A stretch of 64,000 nt of DNA from Ligustrum vulgare (GCA_963555705.1 OY743183.1:49837466-49901465), one strand, 5' to 3'. Shown: positions 1-13,306, numbered from the stretch's first letter. The notes: generated by a model from the sequence alone, not told the origin. Numbers and translations: made by a program.

Positions 1-495
1 CTAGATACTAACATATGCCCATACTTCATACCTCAACAATATGCATTTCATGAATTCAAAGAAAACTTCATAAATTTGAGTAAACTCTAAAGTAAGTGAA
101 GAATTCATACCTTTGATTGGATTTGATTCTGATATAGGCAATGAAATTGATGCAATGTCATGTTGATGATATGCAATAAGGATGAAAGATCAAATATGGA
201 GTGATTTGGGGAGAGAAAACGAGTTTATGATGTTAAAAATTGAAATAATGAAGTGAATTACTTAAAGCTGCCAAATTGATCCCTAAAGGCCTGTGCGATC
301 GAATGGTAGAAGAACCAGCGATCGCGCTGTGTAGTACCGTAAATTTTCCCTTTTTTTAATTTCAACCTTCTACCGTGCGATTATTCTGGCAGTGCTAAAA
401 AAATTTCCTTTTTTTAATTTCAACCTCATTTTCCCCCTTAATCACTCCATGATTTATGCTGCGATCTACGAAACACAATCTTCATGTTCTAAACT

Positions 496-496
496 T

Positions 497-529
<33 letters not shown>
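496..529. repeat. (GT)n/(GA)n microsatellite
   Basis: About 25 bases of alternating GT are followed by a short GA run inside the non-coding 3' part of the minus-strand element. Confidence 0.9.
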
Positions 530-731
530 TTTGGGATGACAATAAAATGCCTAGCTAAACTATATTATGCAAAAATGAAAACTTACCAAAACATTCCAAA
601 ATAGTATAACAAGCCAAAGTATCCTACATGCAATTGTGCAAAACAATTTAAATATGTCATCTATCATGCATGCACCTAAAATCAAATAATGAAATAAAAA
701 ACGAATGCATAATAAATAAAAGGAAAGAAAA

Positions 732-747
732 TTGGGTTTCCTCCCAA
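732..747 (-). promoter_or_regulatory. Conserved hairpin downstream of gag-protease
   Basis: On the minus strand TTGGG-AGGAAA-CCCAA forms a 5-bp stem with a 6-base loop, next to an AAACGGAG-type block. The same hairpin lies shortly after the protease ORF in the other two family members (4124-4139 and 30997-31012). The loop differs by one base here while the stem is unchanged. Function unknown. Confidence 0.5.
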
Positions 748-789
748 TGAGAGCTCCGTTTATAGTCTTAAGTCCGACTTTTTGTACTC

Positions 790-2995
790 TTCATCGTGTA
801 GGCATGAATGATCCTCGTGAAGCCCTACACAGCTTGCAATTACCAGCTTTGCACTTTTCAACCCATTTTATTATTTTTTGAACTTCATGGTCTCATTTTT
901 AGTTTCTTGTTGGGGGATATTCGGCTTTTCTTCCTTTTTCTGATTCCATTCATTCTTCTTCACAGCTATCTCCACATTGCAACAGCTTTCAGCTTGAACT
1001 TTAGGATCACATCGTGGAGTAATTTGAGAGTGACTTCCTCATTTTCTACCCTGAATATGATTTTCCCCTTTTCAATATCAACTAATGCTCGTCCAGTAGT
1101 AAGGAATGGCCTTCCTAAAATGAGAGGCATCTGCCTATCTTCCTTCATGTCTAGTATAACAAAATCAGTTGGAAGAAGAATTTGTCCACCTTCACTATCA
1201 CATTCTCAACTTTCTCATATGGATATTGTATTGATCTATTGGCTGGCTTAAATATGATATTGGTTGGTTTATACTCCCCCAAACCTAGTTTCCTATACAC
1301 AGAAAAAGATATTAAATTAACACTTGCTCCTAAATTACACAAGACATGAAATTCCCTGGATATTTCAACTTCTGTGGCAACTTGTTTTGTAAGATAGTAC
1401 TGCATTCTTCACTTAATGCTATGGGATATTGACATGAAGTTGTTTAAAAAATTCTAAAAATTTCCCAAATTATTGCTCCAAATTATGCTCGATCACCCTT
1501 TGAGGGTTTGGAATTGGTGGAATATAGACTTTAACTGGGGGGTGGAACTTGAACTTCTTCTTTAGCACTTTCTTGAACTTTTGTAGTAGACCCTACACTT
1601 TCTCACTATTCTGCTCTTTCTCCACATTTTGCCTCTTTCTTTTCATAGTCCTCAACTCTTATTTATGGCAACTGAACCCCACTCCTTATAGTTATTGCAT
1701 TAACATGCTCATGAGGGTTAGTTTCATTGTTACTTGTTAACTGTCTAGACTGCCTTTCTACTCTACTTGCTGCCAATTGCCTCATCTGATTCTTCAAATT
1801 CTTTATTTCAGCTTGTTGAATCTGTAATGCATCATGTTGACTTTTAACCAGTTGAATTAACAAGTCCAAGTTTTCCTTCATGGTAGTCTGAGCTTGTTGT
1901 TGCTATTGGAAACCTAGTGGGTACTAAACATTCTGATTGTTTGACTATGAGAAATTTGGGTGATTCTTCTATTCTAGATTGTAAGTTTGTAATAAGCACC
2001 ACCCTATTGCCTATTTCTTACAAAATTTGCTTGTTCTGGACTTGCTTGATTTTAATGAGCCAAGGGGCAATTATTCAAAGAATGATTTTCAAAACAGAAA
2101 TCACAAAGACCTATCTACACTGCATGAACTGGCTGCGAACTCAAACTATCAAATTTCTTAGTTAAGGCATCCAGCTCCGAATTCAGTGTTGTAATTTCGT
2201 TAACTGCTACCATCCTACCAGATTTTGGTGTTGAATGATTCTAATACCACTGGTAGCTATTTGCAGCCTTTTTCTCAAAAATCTCAGAATCTTTTTTATA
2301 TGTCATGTCCATAACAGATCCCCCAGCTGCTGAATCTGCATGCTTTTTGTTGTCATTTGTCAAACCATTATAAAATGTCTATACCAAGATCCAGTCAGCT
2401 ATTCCATGTGTAGGACACTGTCTAATAAGCTCATTGAGCCCTTCTCAAGCTTCAAAAATGGACTCCCCTTCCTATTGATTGAATGAAAGGATTTCACATT
2501 TGAGCTTTGACATCCGACCAATTGGGAAGAATTTCTCTACAAACTTCTGACTAAGAATTTCCCACGAAGTGATCATGTTTAAAGGCAAGGAGTAGAACCA
2601 AGCTTTTGCTTTGTCTGCTAGTGAGAATGAGAACAGTTTCAACTTCACGGCATCATCTAGAACTCCATTCATGCGCTGGATATCGTATAATTCTTGAAAA
2701 GTCTGAATATGTACATGTGGATCTTCATATGGCAACCCGTGAAATACAGCTGAATTTTGGATCAAGGAGATCAGTGAACTTTGGTCTCATAATTATTGGT
2801 TGGTATGGCGGGAGGCACTATGCAAGTTCTAATATTCCCAACATGAGAAATCATGTAATTTCTCAAAGCTCGCCCTCCATGATTTGGTTGATGTTCAATA
2901 ACAGCTGCTGTCAGATTATTTTGATTTTCCTGATTATGTTGAACTCGATCGTTTGCCATGTCTAAATCAATTTGTTCAACTGCTTCCAACTATTG
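790..2995 (-). pseudogene. gag-protease polyprotein relic
   Basis: Gag capsid-type sequence is readable at 2765-2472 (a WFYSLP...W..L..KF...FFP pattern like the retrotrans_gag family). A coiled segment follows at 1881-1663, then aspartic-protease-like sequence at 1405-966, where the catalytic loop appears as NLGAS rather than the DLGAS of the reference, followed by LILGRPFL. The C-terminal Cys cluster CKAGNCKLCRAS ends at about 790. Several frameshifts and stops separate the pieces. Each aligns by eye with the intact ORF at 31059-33671, so this is a dead copy of that protein. Confidence 0.8.
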
Positions 2996-3160
2996 TCTGC
3001 ACCTTTATCAAAAGGTGCATTCAATTTCTGTATCAATAGAAAGCAATTCACAAGACTTATTTCTTCTTAACATAAATTAAATAAAACAAAACAAAAAAAT
3101 AAAGCAAATAAAAGTTCAAAGTAAAGTAAAAACTAATTAGTATCGATATTAATAAAAACA

Positions 3161-3178
3161 GTCCCGATAACGGTACCA
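3161..3178 (-). promoter_or_regulatory. Degenerate tRNA-Asp primer binding site
   Basis: The minus strand reads TGGTACCGTTATCGGGAC, an eroded form of the 3' end complement of plant tRNA-Asp (TGGCGCCGTTGCCGGGGA). It sits just inside the LTR boundary, as in the young copy. Confidence 0.7.
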
Positions 3179-3187
3179 AAAACTTGT

Positions 3188-3695
3188 TCACTTTATTTTG
3201 CTGCAAAATATACCCGTAAGTGTACGAATCATGAAAAGTAATAAAGTGCACCAAAGAGTCTGGAATACCATTCCCACGAAGACTGCTTATTAAGTACCGA
3301 AAAGTTTTAGCTCCTAACCCTATTTGAACAGACGAGAAGTTTGATGTTTTAACACTAAAACTAAGAAAAATTAGCTAAAGAATTAAAATTTTGAAATTGT
3401 ATTTTTTTCTAAAAACGATTGTAAAGTAGTTGGGATTCACGATTTCATCTAACCAATTAAATTAACTCCAATTCCATTTTTCATTCCTAAATGTGTATTC
3501 GGTCGAATTCACTAATGTATATTAAAATTCCTCTCTCGAGTTTACATCAGTTCTACCTAAATAAGTCAATCGTGTATCTCTACAGAGGGACCGAATATTC
3601 TTTATCTAGATGCAATATACACAAGAATTCACACACGACCTTGATAATAACAAAAGTATATCTTTATCTCTTGTCAAATTACCGGATTTATTACC
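3188..3695 (-). repeat. 5' LTR, R/U5 part
   Basis: Landmarks match the young LTR from 33884 onward: the GTAAGTGTACGA block, the cytosine-rich CCCACGAGGAC-like block, and GTGTATCTCTACAG. The match stops near 3695, where plus-strand protease sequence begins. The rest of this LTR resumes at 8713. Confidence 0.75.
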
Positions 3696-3699
3696 TTGG

Positions 3700-4053
3700 T
3701 CCAATGTCGTAGAGGACGTGTTGGTGAAAGTTAAGAAGTTCATATTTCCTTCTGATTTTGTGATTTTGGACATGGAGGAGGATGACAACCTACCTTTGAT
3801 ATTAGGGAGACCATTCCTTTCTACTACACGAACTTTAATTGATTTTGAAAAAATGAAGGTAACCTTTAGAATTGAAAATGAACATGCGACTTTTAATTTA
3901 ACTCAGATGGAGAATCATGACCCAAATATGGAGAATTGTTCAAGAATCGAGGTGGAACCATCATTGAGTAAGGAGGGTAAGCTTAAAGCAAAGTCACAAC
4001 ATAAGGATTTTGGGAGTATTGAGAGGAAATCCAAAATTGGGGACAATGCTTGA
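3700..4053 (+). pseudogene. Protease C-terminal fragment of gag-PR protein
   Basis: The open frame contains VVEDVLVKVKKFIFPSDF, LPLILGRPFL and TRTLIDFEK, matching the protease region of the intact protein at 31059-33671 (about residues 733 on). The catalytic DLGAS loop lies upstream in the intact copy and is missing here. An ATG at 3610 belongs to LTR sequence of the other element fused in frame, not to this gene. Confidence 0.8.
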
Positions 4054-4123
4054 ACACCACGTCGTGAACCACCTTGAGGAACTCTACCAAAAGTTGAGTT
4101 TTAGACTTTAAACGGAGCGCTTA

Positions 4124-4139
4124 TTGGGAGGCAACCCAA
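4124..4139 (+). promoter_or_regulatory. Conserved post-ORF hairpin
   Basis: TTGGG-AGGCAA-CCCAA lies about 70 bases after the protease stop, preceded by AAACGGAGCGCTTA. It is the same element as at 30997-31012. Confidence 0.55.
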
Positions 4140-5842
4140 CCTCATATCCTTTTTTATTTTTATCATGCTTTATTTCATGCTTTTTGATTAATTTAGGATT
4201 TAATTGATTTGGTTGTTTTTGTGAACATCATAGAGTATCAATTTTCCTTGAACTTGCATCTTTGTTTCACATTTGGAAGTTACCAAGAGCATGTTCTTTA
4301 TGTTAAGTGTGTTGGCATCAATTTCATCATAAGTATCTAAGCCTTAGAAGTGAAAGCATAATTTGTTGCATAAAAACTTGTCTATTCCATTGTATTAGTT
4401 GGTTTACCTGGCATTCTTGAATTATGTGTTTAAATCATGAACTCATGCATGAAATCTTAGTTCAAAGTAGGAAGCAGGGTTAGGTGAATGAGCTTATTGA
4501 GAACAAAGTGTTTTTAGGTGAGAAATTGAAATTGAAATTCAAAATTGGCATAAAAATCTTTTTCAGACGGAGAACCAAGCAATCACGTCATTGCACTTTG
4601 GTGGCCGCGCGTTATCCTTCAAAACAGCAGAACCTTACAACGTGTTCCTATGCATCCATCGCACTCCCTACTGTACGGCCGCATAGTCACCTGTAGGACA
4701 AATTCGGCAGAATTTTATACACTTTAGTAAAGCATTCATATTCATAACTTTCAACTGAGTTTTCTCTCCCAAAAATCACCCCAACATAAAATATCACCTA
4801 AATTGCAATATCATGCATGGAATTGAACATTGAACAAGCTTGCATCACATCCCAACCTCCAAAAAGGTATGAATTCCACCTTAACTCTACAATTTTGATT
4901 ATTTGGGGATTTTCTTACTTTTCTTGAGATTTGAAATTTGTGGATTATTGAGTTATAGATTAGGCTAGACTTTTGTGATGAATTGATTGTCAAACATAGA
5001 TCAAAATTTTGGGATAACTTCTTGTCTCGAATGTCATGATTGATCTCCATATTTATGAATGCATTCAAGGTGTTTGTCAAAATGTCTCAATGAAACTTTC
5101 ATCAACTTTTTGCAAATTATTTTTGACAACATTCATCACTTCATATTGAACATTGATTTTGTGCAATCCCTTCATGATTTGCATCATAACAAGTGCATAA
5201 AATTTGATTTGAAATCATGGGAACACTTAGGCACTACATTAAGGTCATTGCAAACATTGTGCACAAATTTCAGATTTAGGTGACCACTTTGCTACATCAT
5301 CTCACAACCCTTTTGAACTCCAAATGAGCTGAATTTTTTATATGTTGTAGACTACATTACATACTTTCATACATCTAGATATGGCTCCAAAAAATTTCAG
5401 TTTTTCATAGCCATGTTGAAGGCTGAAAATGGGTAGTTGGCTATTTTTAGAACAAATTCAAACTTATGCTTTGCTCTTAGTTTGGGGGTTGTGGATGTGA
5501 TTGATTATACTTGCTTATAAATTTTGTGGTGACTGAGTTATTGGTTTCATTGTGCAAGGTACACATCAACTTCATCACTCATCACACTGGAATCTACCAA
5601 GCTTGCTTTCAAGGAAAAAGCTCCAAATTGGAAACCTTGCTTCTTCAAACATGGGAAGTACTTGAGCCCCTCATTGTTATATTTCTTTTGTTTCAAATAT
5701 CATATCTTCATGACATACATTGAGGGTAATGTATAGTTTTAGTTTGGGGGTGAAAATTACTATTTCATGCTAAATGCTTCATGTACTTCAAATGCTTCAT
5801 TTGCTTCACTTACCTTCTATTATTTGGGAATTTTTTTAAAAA

Positions 5843-5874
<32 letters not shown>

Positions 5875-7230
5875 TTGAAATTTGTGTTAACATGTTTATT
5901 TCCTGGGATAAAATATGGATCAATTTATGTTTTGGCGTGAATAAGTGGACAACACAAAAACATGAATTTCATTTACTAGTCGTGACTTACTTGATTTCAT
6001 CTCCTAGTACACATAGCCTTTGTTGGATTATCACTTGTGTAGGAATGTATTTAATACATGTGAGGCATAATTATGCAAACTGAACTTAGGAATGACTTAT
6101 CAAATCCCTAACTTAAATCATTAGACATCACATCCCCAACTTAGAACCAAACAACTCAAAAAGCTAGTTTGGGGTAGAATGGTTAGGATGTGCGTGTTTG
6201 ATGGGTTGGGGGTTTGTGATTCTTGGTTTCACACTTTAGTTAAGATTGTTTGGTCAATGGGTATAAATCATAACCAGCATAAAAATAGAAAAATGCTGAA
6301 GGTCTTATTATACTTTTCAAATGCATTTTTGACTCGAGCAAGTAAACTTTAAGGATATTTCAAACCTGGTACCATAAACTCAACCGAGTGGGGAGCTATC
6401 AGTCCAACACTCGCTACATGGATCAATTAGAAAGCAAGTACGGAGAGTGGACTTACACATAAGACATGAAAACATCTTTAACTTTTCTGTTTATGCCTTT
6501 ATGACTCGGTAATTAAGTCTGAGGGGTTCTTTGAACCTGGTGCTCTAAAGTCTTTTGTCTTGGGATCCACTAACCTAAAGCTTGCTATAGGGGTCATATA
6601 GAAAGCAAGTATGAAAAGTTCTGTAAAAATATGGTAAAAGATATGGATATAAAGAGAAAAAGTCGTCCAAAAAAAATGTTTGGTATAAGCCTTGTTGACT
6701 AAAATTTTGGAAATTGAGGTTGTAGAATTGGGGATTGCCTACTTTTGACTTGTTGAATGTGCATACTTCTAATTCTGACTATCTTATGTGAAAAAATGCA
6801 ATATTCAAATGTTTAGAAACTACAATAGAGGGAACACATGGGATTTGAGAGAAAATGAGTAAGTTGTGATCTTCCATTAGCAATATAATGAAAATCATTA
6901 GAACATCATAGGGTGGCCACATGGGATTCAGGCTTGATTTTGCATAATGAGCCACACAGTGTTAAGTACATTTTTACATAAGTAAGCGTTTGATATTGAC
7001 TATTCACACAAACACTTGAAAATTGAGCATGACTTGACTAGAACTATTTTTACTTTGTTATTCAAAACTCTTTGCCAAAATGTGACTTGATTTGGATTGT
7101 TGAGGCTTATGGTGAACATGTCAACACAACCAAAAAGAAAAAACATTTGTTACTTTGCAATTTCTTTCTGATTCATTAGTTTAATTTTAGATTATTCGAG
7201 GATGAACAATAATTCTAATTTGGGGGTATT
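4140..7230 (+). other. Non-coding 3' domain of gag-protease element
   Basis: No convincing ORF. The last kilobase aligns by eye, block by block, with the 3' domain of the young copy (28978-31058, opposite strand): CCACATGGGATTC, CACACAGTGT.AAGTA, ATTTTTACAT, GAGGA.GAACAA. It holds two tandem copies of an AGAAAGCAAGTA-ended module (6333-6444 and 6501-6614). A GC-rich CGATC/GGCCGC-type patch lies at about 4575-4690 and an (AT)n run at 5843-5866. Confidence 0.7.
6333..6614 (+). repeat. Tandem non-coding module, two units
   Basis: Units of about 112 bp (6333-6444 and 6501-6614) share TGACTCG at one end, GAACCTGGT-type sequence in the middle, and CTCGCTA...GAAAGCAAGTA at the other end. The pair also occurs in the young element at 29583-29880, opposite strand. 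Confidence 0.65.
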
Positions 7231-8712
7231 TGATAAGTGTATTTTATCATAAAGAAATTGAAAAGTAACAAAATTATTGTTATTTTTCAATAATTATTAC
7301 ATAATTGTTTTATATTTGTTTACATCGTAGGAATTCTCCCAAACATGGAAGAATGAAGCAATAAAATTGAGTAATACATATTTAGAAGCTAATTGGAACT
7401 AAAAACAGCAAAATGGATGCTGATGTCATCAACCGGGATTCCCAAGGAGAGCCAAGAGGAAGAAATCTGAATTCAAGAGCTTAATTGAAGATGGATTTAA
7501 GTTTGGAAGAAAATTTGAAGTGTTTGGAAAGTCCAGGGACTCAATTGCTACAATCAAAAGATGAAGGACTCATGTACAAATAAAGTTCAGGGACCTACTT
7601 AAACGCACCAGAAAATATGAAAATGCGCTGGAGGGATTGTACTGCGCAGCCACTCCAAACCTACTAGGCGATCACGCCAAAATCTTCAAATTAACAGAAC
7701 CTATTTTGGTTCTATTGCGCGGCCACCAAAGTTGGCATGCGTTGCTGCGTGGCTATCCGACCCAGTGAGAGAAAAGCCCTTGCGTGAATTTTAGCGTGGT
7801 TTACCTTAGGTTTCTTGGAAAATCTATAAAAGAGATTTATCATGCACGAATTGAGAACATTTGCACACATATTCAAAATGCACAATTCACCATCTTACCT
7901 TAGAGATTTTGGAGCATAAATTGGAGGCAAAGGTAAGGAGATTCGGAGAGCAATTCGTGAAGACACTCTTGGTGCAAGAGTTCTTTTACTTTTCTCTTCA
8001 ATTTGCTTATGATGTTTAGTTTAGTTATTTATTGCGTTTTGTTTTCCTATATTATGTGTAACTAAAAAAATTGTTGGGATTAATGATGTAGCGTAGTTTT
8101 ATGCTTTCAATTACATTGTTCTAAGTCTACAGTTTGATTGCATGTGTATGATTTTATTTTGTGTTCGATGCGTGAATTAACTAGCCACTAATTCATTGAT
8201 TAATTTGATCATTTTCATAATCCGAGAAGTGAGCTAATGATCTAGACCTAGGAATAAAACCGGGTAATTAAATGAGTGATAGAGATATACTTTCATTGTT
8301 ATTGTGGTCTTAATTGAAATCTTGTATTTCATGCATCTAACTATTACAACCAGCTGTTCGTTAACACAGTTGACTAATTAGGTAGAGTTGATTTAAACTC
8401 AATAGGAGAATTTCATGTACATAAGTGAGCTAGACCGATCACACTAGTAAATTAAAATTAGAATGGTGGAATTGAAGTTATGGACTACGTGAAATCCCAA
8501 AATCTCAACTCTACATCAATTGATTCAAAAACACACTTTTATTCATTATTTATTGTTTTTACAAGATACATCTTTAATTATTTGTCATTCAAATAAAGTG
8601 GGAATTTAAATAGTTTTGGTAGTTAATCCAAGTCCTTGTGGGTACGACAACTCGTATTCTAAAAGTCCACTATATTACTTGTCATGACCCGTACACTTGC
8701 GGTGTTAAATCA
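7231..8712 (+). repeat. 3' LTR (1482 bp)
   Basis: It starts TGATAAGTGTATTTTAT immediately after a purine tract and ends CACTTGCGGTGTTAAATCA, matching the ends of the young LTR but little of its middle. A TATA box (CTATAAAAG) is at 7824. A GC-rich cassette (GCGCAGCC, GGCGATCACGCC, GCGCGGCC) lies at 7625-7770, just upstream of it. Confidence 0.75.
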
Positions 8713-9531
8713 GTGAACATCGATTCTCCACGCAATCTTCAACTCTCACCCCTTTACTATGCTTGAATCTCCCAAGAATCTGATGTAAAAAGCACAATTG
8801 TATGATGTCTTAGGTGAGGCAAATGTCCATAATTCGTGTCTCACATGTTGTATTTATAGGTATTGGAGAAACCTAGTGGAAAAGAGGAGAAAACTTGACA
8901 AAGTCTGTGCAAAATCCCATTCATGGCCATTCAGAACCGGGCGCGATAGCACAGTAGAAAACCTGATGAAGTCCATGCAAAAAGCCCATTCACGGTCCAG
9001 TCAGAACTGCGCGCGATCCCGTGGTTCAATATTGTGCGATCACGGGGTTATGCTCTAAACTCTTGGGTATTTTTTAACAGCTTCGCGAGATCGCGCGCTT
9101 TGACGAGGTACGATCGCATGGTCTTCTTGTCAACTGCAATTTTCAACTTTGAAATCCATATAAGTAGGTCCCTGACTTTTAATTACAGGTTCGGTCCTCC
9201 ACTTTCAATTGAAGCAATTTAGTCTTCAAATTTCTGAATCTTCTCGATTAGCTCGTTTCAACACTCAATTTCATCAATTGGGTCCTCCAACTCTTGATTT
9301 CTTCACTTTGACACCATGCATGTTTCTCGATTGATGTCATTAAGTTCTCCATTGCTCAATTTAGCTTCAAAAGTAATCCAATTGTTCATAATTTCCATTA
9401 ATTGCTCCATTCTCATAATCTTGGGATATTTTCTGAAATGTAAACAAATAAATACAAATTAAATAGCATTTATTCTAAAACGACAATATAATATTCTAAT
9501 TTTGACATATAAACTATAAACCTAACTATCA
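8713..9531 (-). repeat. 5' LTR, U3 part
   Basis: This is the minus-strand continuation of the LTR at 3188-3695, ending near CTAACTATCA at 9531, the eroded counterpart of ACACTTATCA. A minus-strand TATA box lies at about 8850-8860. CGATCG-type sequence (CGCGCGATC, GAGATCGCGCGC, ACGATCGCATGG) lies at 8935-9120, upstream of it in transcription sense. Confidence 0.65.
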
Positions 9532-11758
9532 ATTCTTTCTATATTACATGCATCTCGAACATCTAATATACACTGCACTTTTCTATGAAAAAAATGAGAA
9601 AATTAAAATTAACATAAAGACAAAAATAGAAGGAAAAAAAAACGGAAAAGAAGTTATAATATCCCAGCATAAACCCTACAAATCAGCTTGATCTTTAATT
9701 TCCTATTTTCCTTTGGGCTCTTGTAACCTCCATAGGCCACCTTTTTACATAGGGCATTACAAGTGTACTACCATAACATTCAATATCCAATCCCAATTCT
9801 ACTTAGTTGTTGAATGACAATATATATCCATGTGGATGACACATTATTCCACAAATAATAAAAAAGATATATAACATATAAATGAGTAGTATTTCTTGAA
9901 ATTAATGTAATGATTTATAAAAAGTAATACATAACATTGTTGGAAGATGATATTATTTTCTCCCATCTTCCATTTAACTCAACCACCCTATGATGTCACA
10001 AATCTAGATTCTTCTTTTTAGTTTTATCATTATTCTATGTATACAACCATAAGTAGTTAAACAATATTGAAATTCCACAACTTTACAAATGGCAAGAAAT
10101 AATAATTGAACTTTCACAATTGGAGATGATCTAATATAAGAGAAGTTTATGATCTTATGACATGATAGAAATTAAGTGCATGTTTGCAAGATTGTTTCTG
10201 GTCACTGAATAATAAAGGGTCTTTCTAATTAGAAAATTTTTATGTTAAGATATAAAACCTCACATCAAATAAAGATAAAAACATAGATCAATTTATAAAA
10301 ACTGGAACTACTCCTCTTAACAAGGTTTACCTTTTAAGATGAAACCAAAAATCTTAACATTTTACAGGTAAACCAACTCTTTAAAGAAAAGAAAAAAATA
10401 AATTCATAAGGTTATGTATTATAAATAAATAATTTTTGTTGGTCAAATTGATGATTTTACCTTGCTGATTAAATAAGTATTTTTAAAAAAGTTTGCTTAC
10501 TTTAAACATAACCAAACACATCCCAAGTTATGTTAATTGAGATTTTTTCATGATCATCACTATTACTTATCTAAATTTCATAGTATTAATTCTAGTTTAC
10601 CTACAGGCAAAATGAAAATCAAAATTCTATCCTTGATAGCTTGGTAAATTAATTGAAGTACATAAAATACGGCACATAATTTTCAAATTAAAAATTTTCA
10701 GTTCATCATAGTTTTTTTTTTTTTTTTTTTTTTTTTTTATCTCTTTTCTATTTTAAGACCATAGAGGCATGATTGTTTGAAACGATGTGGACGAGCCTTT
10801 GGCATGCTTTTTTAGTTTCGCTAGTACGTTTTTGGGTACTTGCCGCGCCGCAACTTGGATGTTGTTACATATTCATTGTCCATTTCTATTTTTAATTATG
10901 GATTAGTAGTAAGTGTGTGCTTCATGGATATAGGATAAATGATACACGTAATATTTTTAAAATAGTAAATATTATTTTAATAGTTGAGGAAATTTATATT
11001 GTTAAAGAAAAAATTAATTTTGTAAATTGACTGCAGTTTTAATAAATTAATATTTTTATAGAATTCCTCAAAAAGTGTATTAGATAATTATTTAAAATGT
11101 CAATTTAATAAGTAAATTACATATCATATATCAAAAAGTAATCCGACATCATAAAATATTAAAAAATATTAAAATTGATCTATAATATTAATTAATAATC
11201 GATCATATCATTTCTGCAATTCTAACAATTATGACTATTTATATCCACGTAACCATCCTTCTTGCCTATATAAATATAGAATTGTGATTCTCAATTAAAA
11301 AACAACTCAATTGAATCTATCTATCTATCTATTTTTCTTCGGTTTCTCTCTAATTTATAACACAAATATGCCAGTATAAATAATTGTACATAACAAAATA
11401 CCACTATTTAAATAACAAATCACGCCTCATATACTAAATTATGTACCATTTTACGTTTTTAACTATTTACAAACTTATTGTTGTAGACTTTTTTGAATAC
11501 ATTAATAACATATTTATTTTTCATTTGTAAGTTTAAAATAAATTATATATCTTTATTTCTAAGACTTAAATTTGTCTTCTAACTAAAAACCTATATTAAA
11601 TATATAAAAATTACAAAAATCATGTAAATAGTTTTTAATATAATCATCAAGATGTGCTAATTACTCGAAGGTTGAGGATAATAACGTGATGAAAAAAGTT
11701 GGGAAGATAAATGTAAGTTTGAGAAGATTCATGAAAACCAGGAAATTTTAGAGATTTA
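9532..11758. other. AT-rich sequence, no feature recognised
   Basis: No ORF or terminal repeat that I can support. Poly-T run of about 30 at 10711-10739 and a short TCTA microsatellite near 11315. Confidence 0.6.
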
Positions 11759-12273
11759 GGTGGCGTTCTGTTTATATTTTATTTTGTATTTTCATTTTCG
11801 AAAATATTTTGTGTTTTGTGTTTTCATTTTTGTTTTCAAATTTGTTGAAAACGAGTTTGGTTTGTCATTTCTGAAAACTGTTTTTGAAAATGAAAAGCTG
11901 GAAAACACGTTCTGTTTGAAATTTTGCAGAACACTATTTAAACTATTTTTAATTAACTTGCTTGCAGAATACTACTAACTCCAACTCAAATTTCCTTTCA
12001 CAATACACTAAAAATATGGTTACATGCAACACACTAATGTGAGCATTAAGAGTCTATATTAACACAGCTTGGTCAGGTTCGGGACTTGAGAAAGCTCTAC
12101 TTCTATTAAAATCCAGAAAATGCAAGTTCTTTCAAAACCACCAGAGTCCATTTATCATTGCATTTTTTGAAATATAACAACAAGAATTCTCATTTAATTT
12201 TTTTTTGTAATGTTGATATTGAATTCAATAAAACTTTATTTAAACTAAGTTCCAAGTTAGGATAATTCTAAAA

Positions 12274-12304
<31 letters not shown>

Positions 12305-12580
12305 TTTATTTAGGCTTAGTTCCAAGCTAGGATAATTCTAAAAAAATAAAAAAAAAATAAAAACTTTATATTAAGCTTAGTTCTAAGTTAAGATAAAAAA
12401 AAAAAAAAAAAAATTCCCACAAAACGCCTAAAACGATGTTTCGGGCATTTTTCGTTTTTTGTACAAATTTTTTTTTTGTTTTCCAAAATGCATTTTCGAA
12501 AATGGTAAAGAGAACGCGTTTTTAGCGTTTTCGAAAATAAAAACAGAAAACAACATCAAAACAGTAAAGAGAACAGGGGC
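11759..12580. mobile_element. Degenerate hAT-like TIR element
   Basis: The left end reads GGTGGCGTTCTGTTTA and the right end, reverse-complemented, GCCCCTGTTCTCTTTA. Both are followed by ATTTTCGAAAA-type sub-terminal repeats. This resembles short plant hAT or MITE elements. I could not establish a clean 8-bp TSD (flanks GAGATTTA and TTAGTATT), so the superfamily is tentative. Confidence 0.5.
12240..12410. repeat. Three-copy tandem repeat, about 60-70 bp unit
   Basis: Three units share CTTAGTTCCAAG.TAGGATAA followed by an A-rich or AAAT spacer of variable length. They lie inside the hAT-like element. Confidence 0.75.
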
Positions 12581-13142
12581 TTAGTATTGATGTTAAAAAG
12601 AGTGAAATTTAAAAATGAAGCTCTTAACATTGGGAAAGATGTGATTTCCTATAAATGGAAATCAACCTATGAGGGGATGAAATGAAATGAGGTCAAAAAA
12701 GGTGTTCCTATATATATAGACACAATTTTGTTCCCTTGTTCCTGTCAATAGGGAACTCCATGAGGAGAATCTAGGGACCTAGTCTAGTGAGTCTATAGAG
12801 ACACCTGCCTAGTGTAAATACAAGTGACAGTAACATTAGGGGGTGGGGTTGAAGGAGGAAAAGGATCTTTGCATGCGGTAGAGTCCCACAAATTTGTGTT
12901 GCTGGCCACTCATTCATTTAATAATAAATTGCTTAATTAATGAAATTGGTTTATTAGTGCTTCAATTGAAGGCTCCTTCAATAGGATATAAACTTTTAAC
13001 TAATCAAGTATAATGTATTAAGAAAATTAAAAGTAAAGATTGTTCGAGGAATGAAATAAATGATGATTTGAAAGAAAAATTGCACAATATGCTGAAATTA
13101 AATGGGGAAAAGAAGAAGAATAAGAATTTAAGGTGCATTTAG
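12581..13142. other. No feature recognised
   Basis: AT-rich sequence without a supported ORF or repeat. Confidence 0.5.
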
Positions 13143-13151
13143 TTTGTTATT

Positions 13152-13258
13152 GGGTAATTATATTACCACCACAAAATTTATTTATTACACCACATTATAA
13201 TCACACCACAATAAAATATATTTTCAATAAATACACCACAACAAATTTACAATAATAC

Positions 13259-13306
<48 letters not shown>

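Larger units (their letters stand above)
3700..8712 (+). mobile_element. 5'-truncated gag-protease element inserted in the LTR of its relative
   Basis: The element lacks its 5' LTR, gag and the first part of protease. It retains the protease C-terminal half, the post-ORF hairpin, about 3.2 kb of non-coding 3' sequence, a TTTGGGGGT purine tract (7219-7227) and a full 3' LTR. It lies between the two halves of the minus-strand LTR, so it inserted later or was fused there. Because the left end is truncated, no TSD can be tested. Confidence 0.75.
1..9531 (-). mobile_element. Decayed gag-protease Ty3/Gypsy-type element, minus strand, runs off left edge
   Basis: Reading leftward, the order is 5' LTR (two pieces, 9531-8713 and 3695-3188), a tRNA-Asp-like primer site, gag and protease relics, then non-coding sequence to the window edge. 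The architecture matches the young copy at 27771-35712, which serves as the reference. A plus-strand relative (about 3700-8712) interrupts the LTR. I see no reverse transcriptase, RNase H or integrase, but the 3' end lies outside the window. Family placement (Tat/Athila-like) rests on the gag-protease type and the primer site. Confidence 0.75.
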
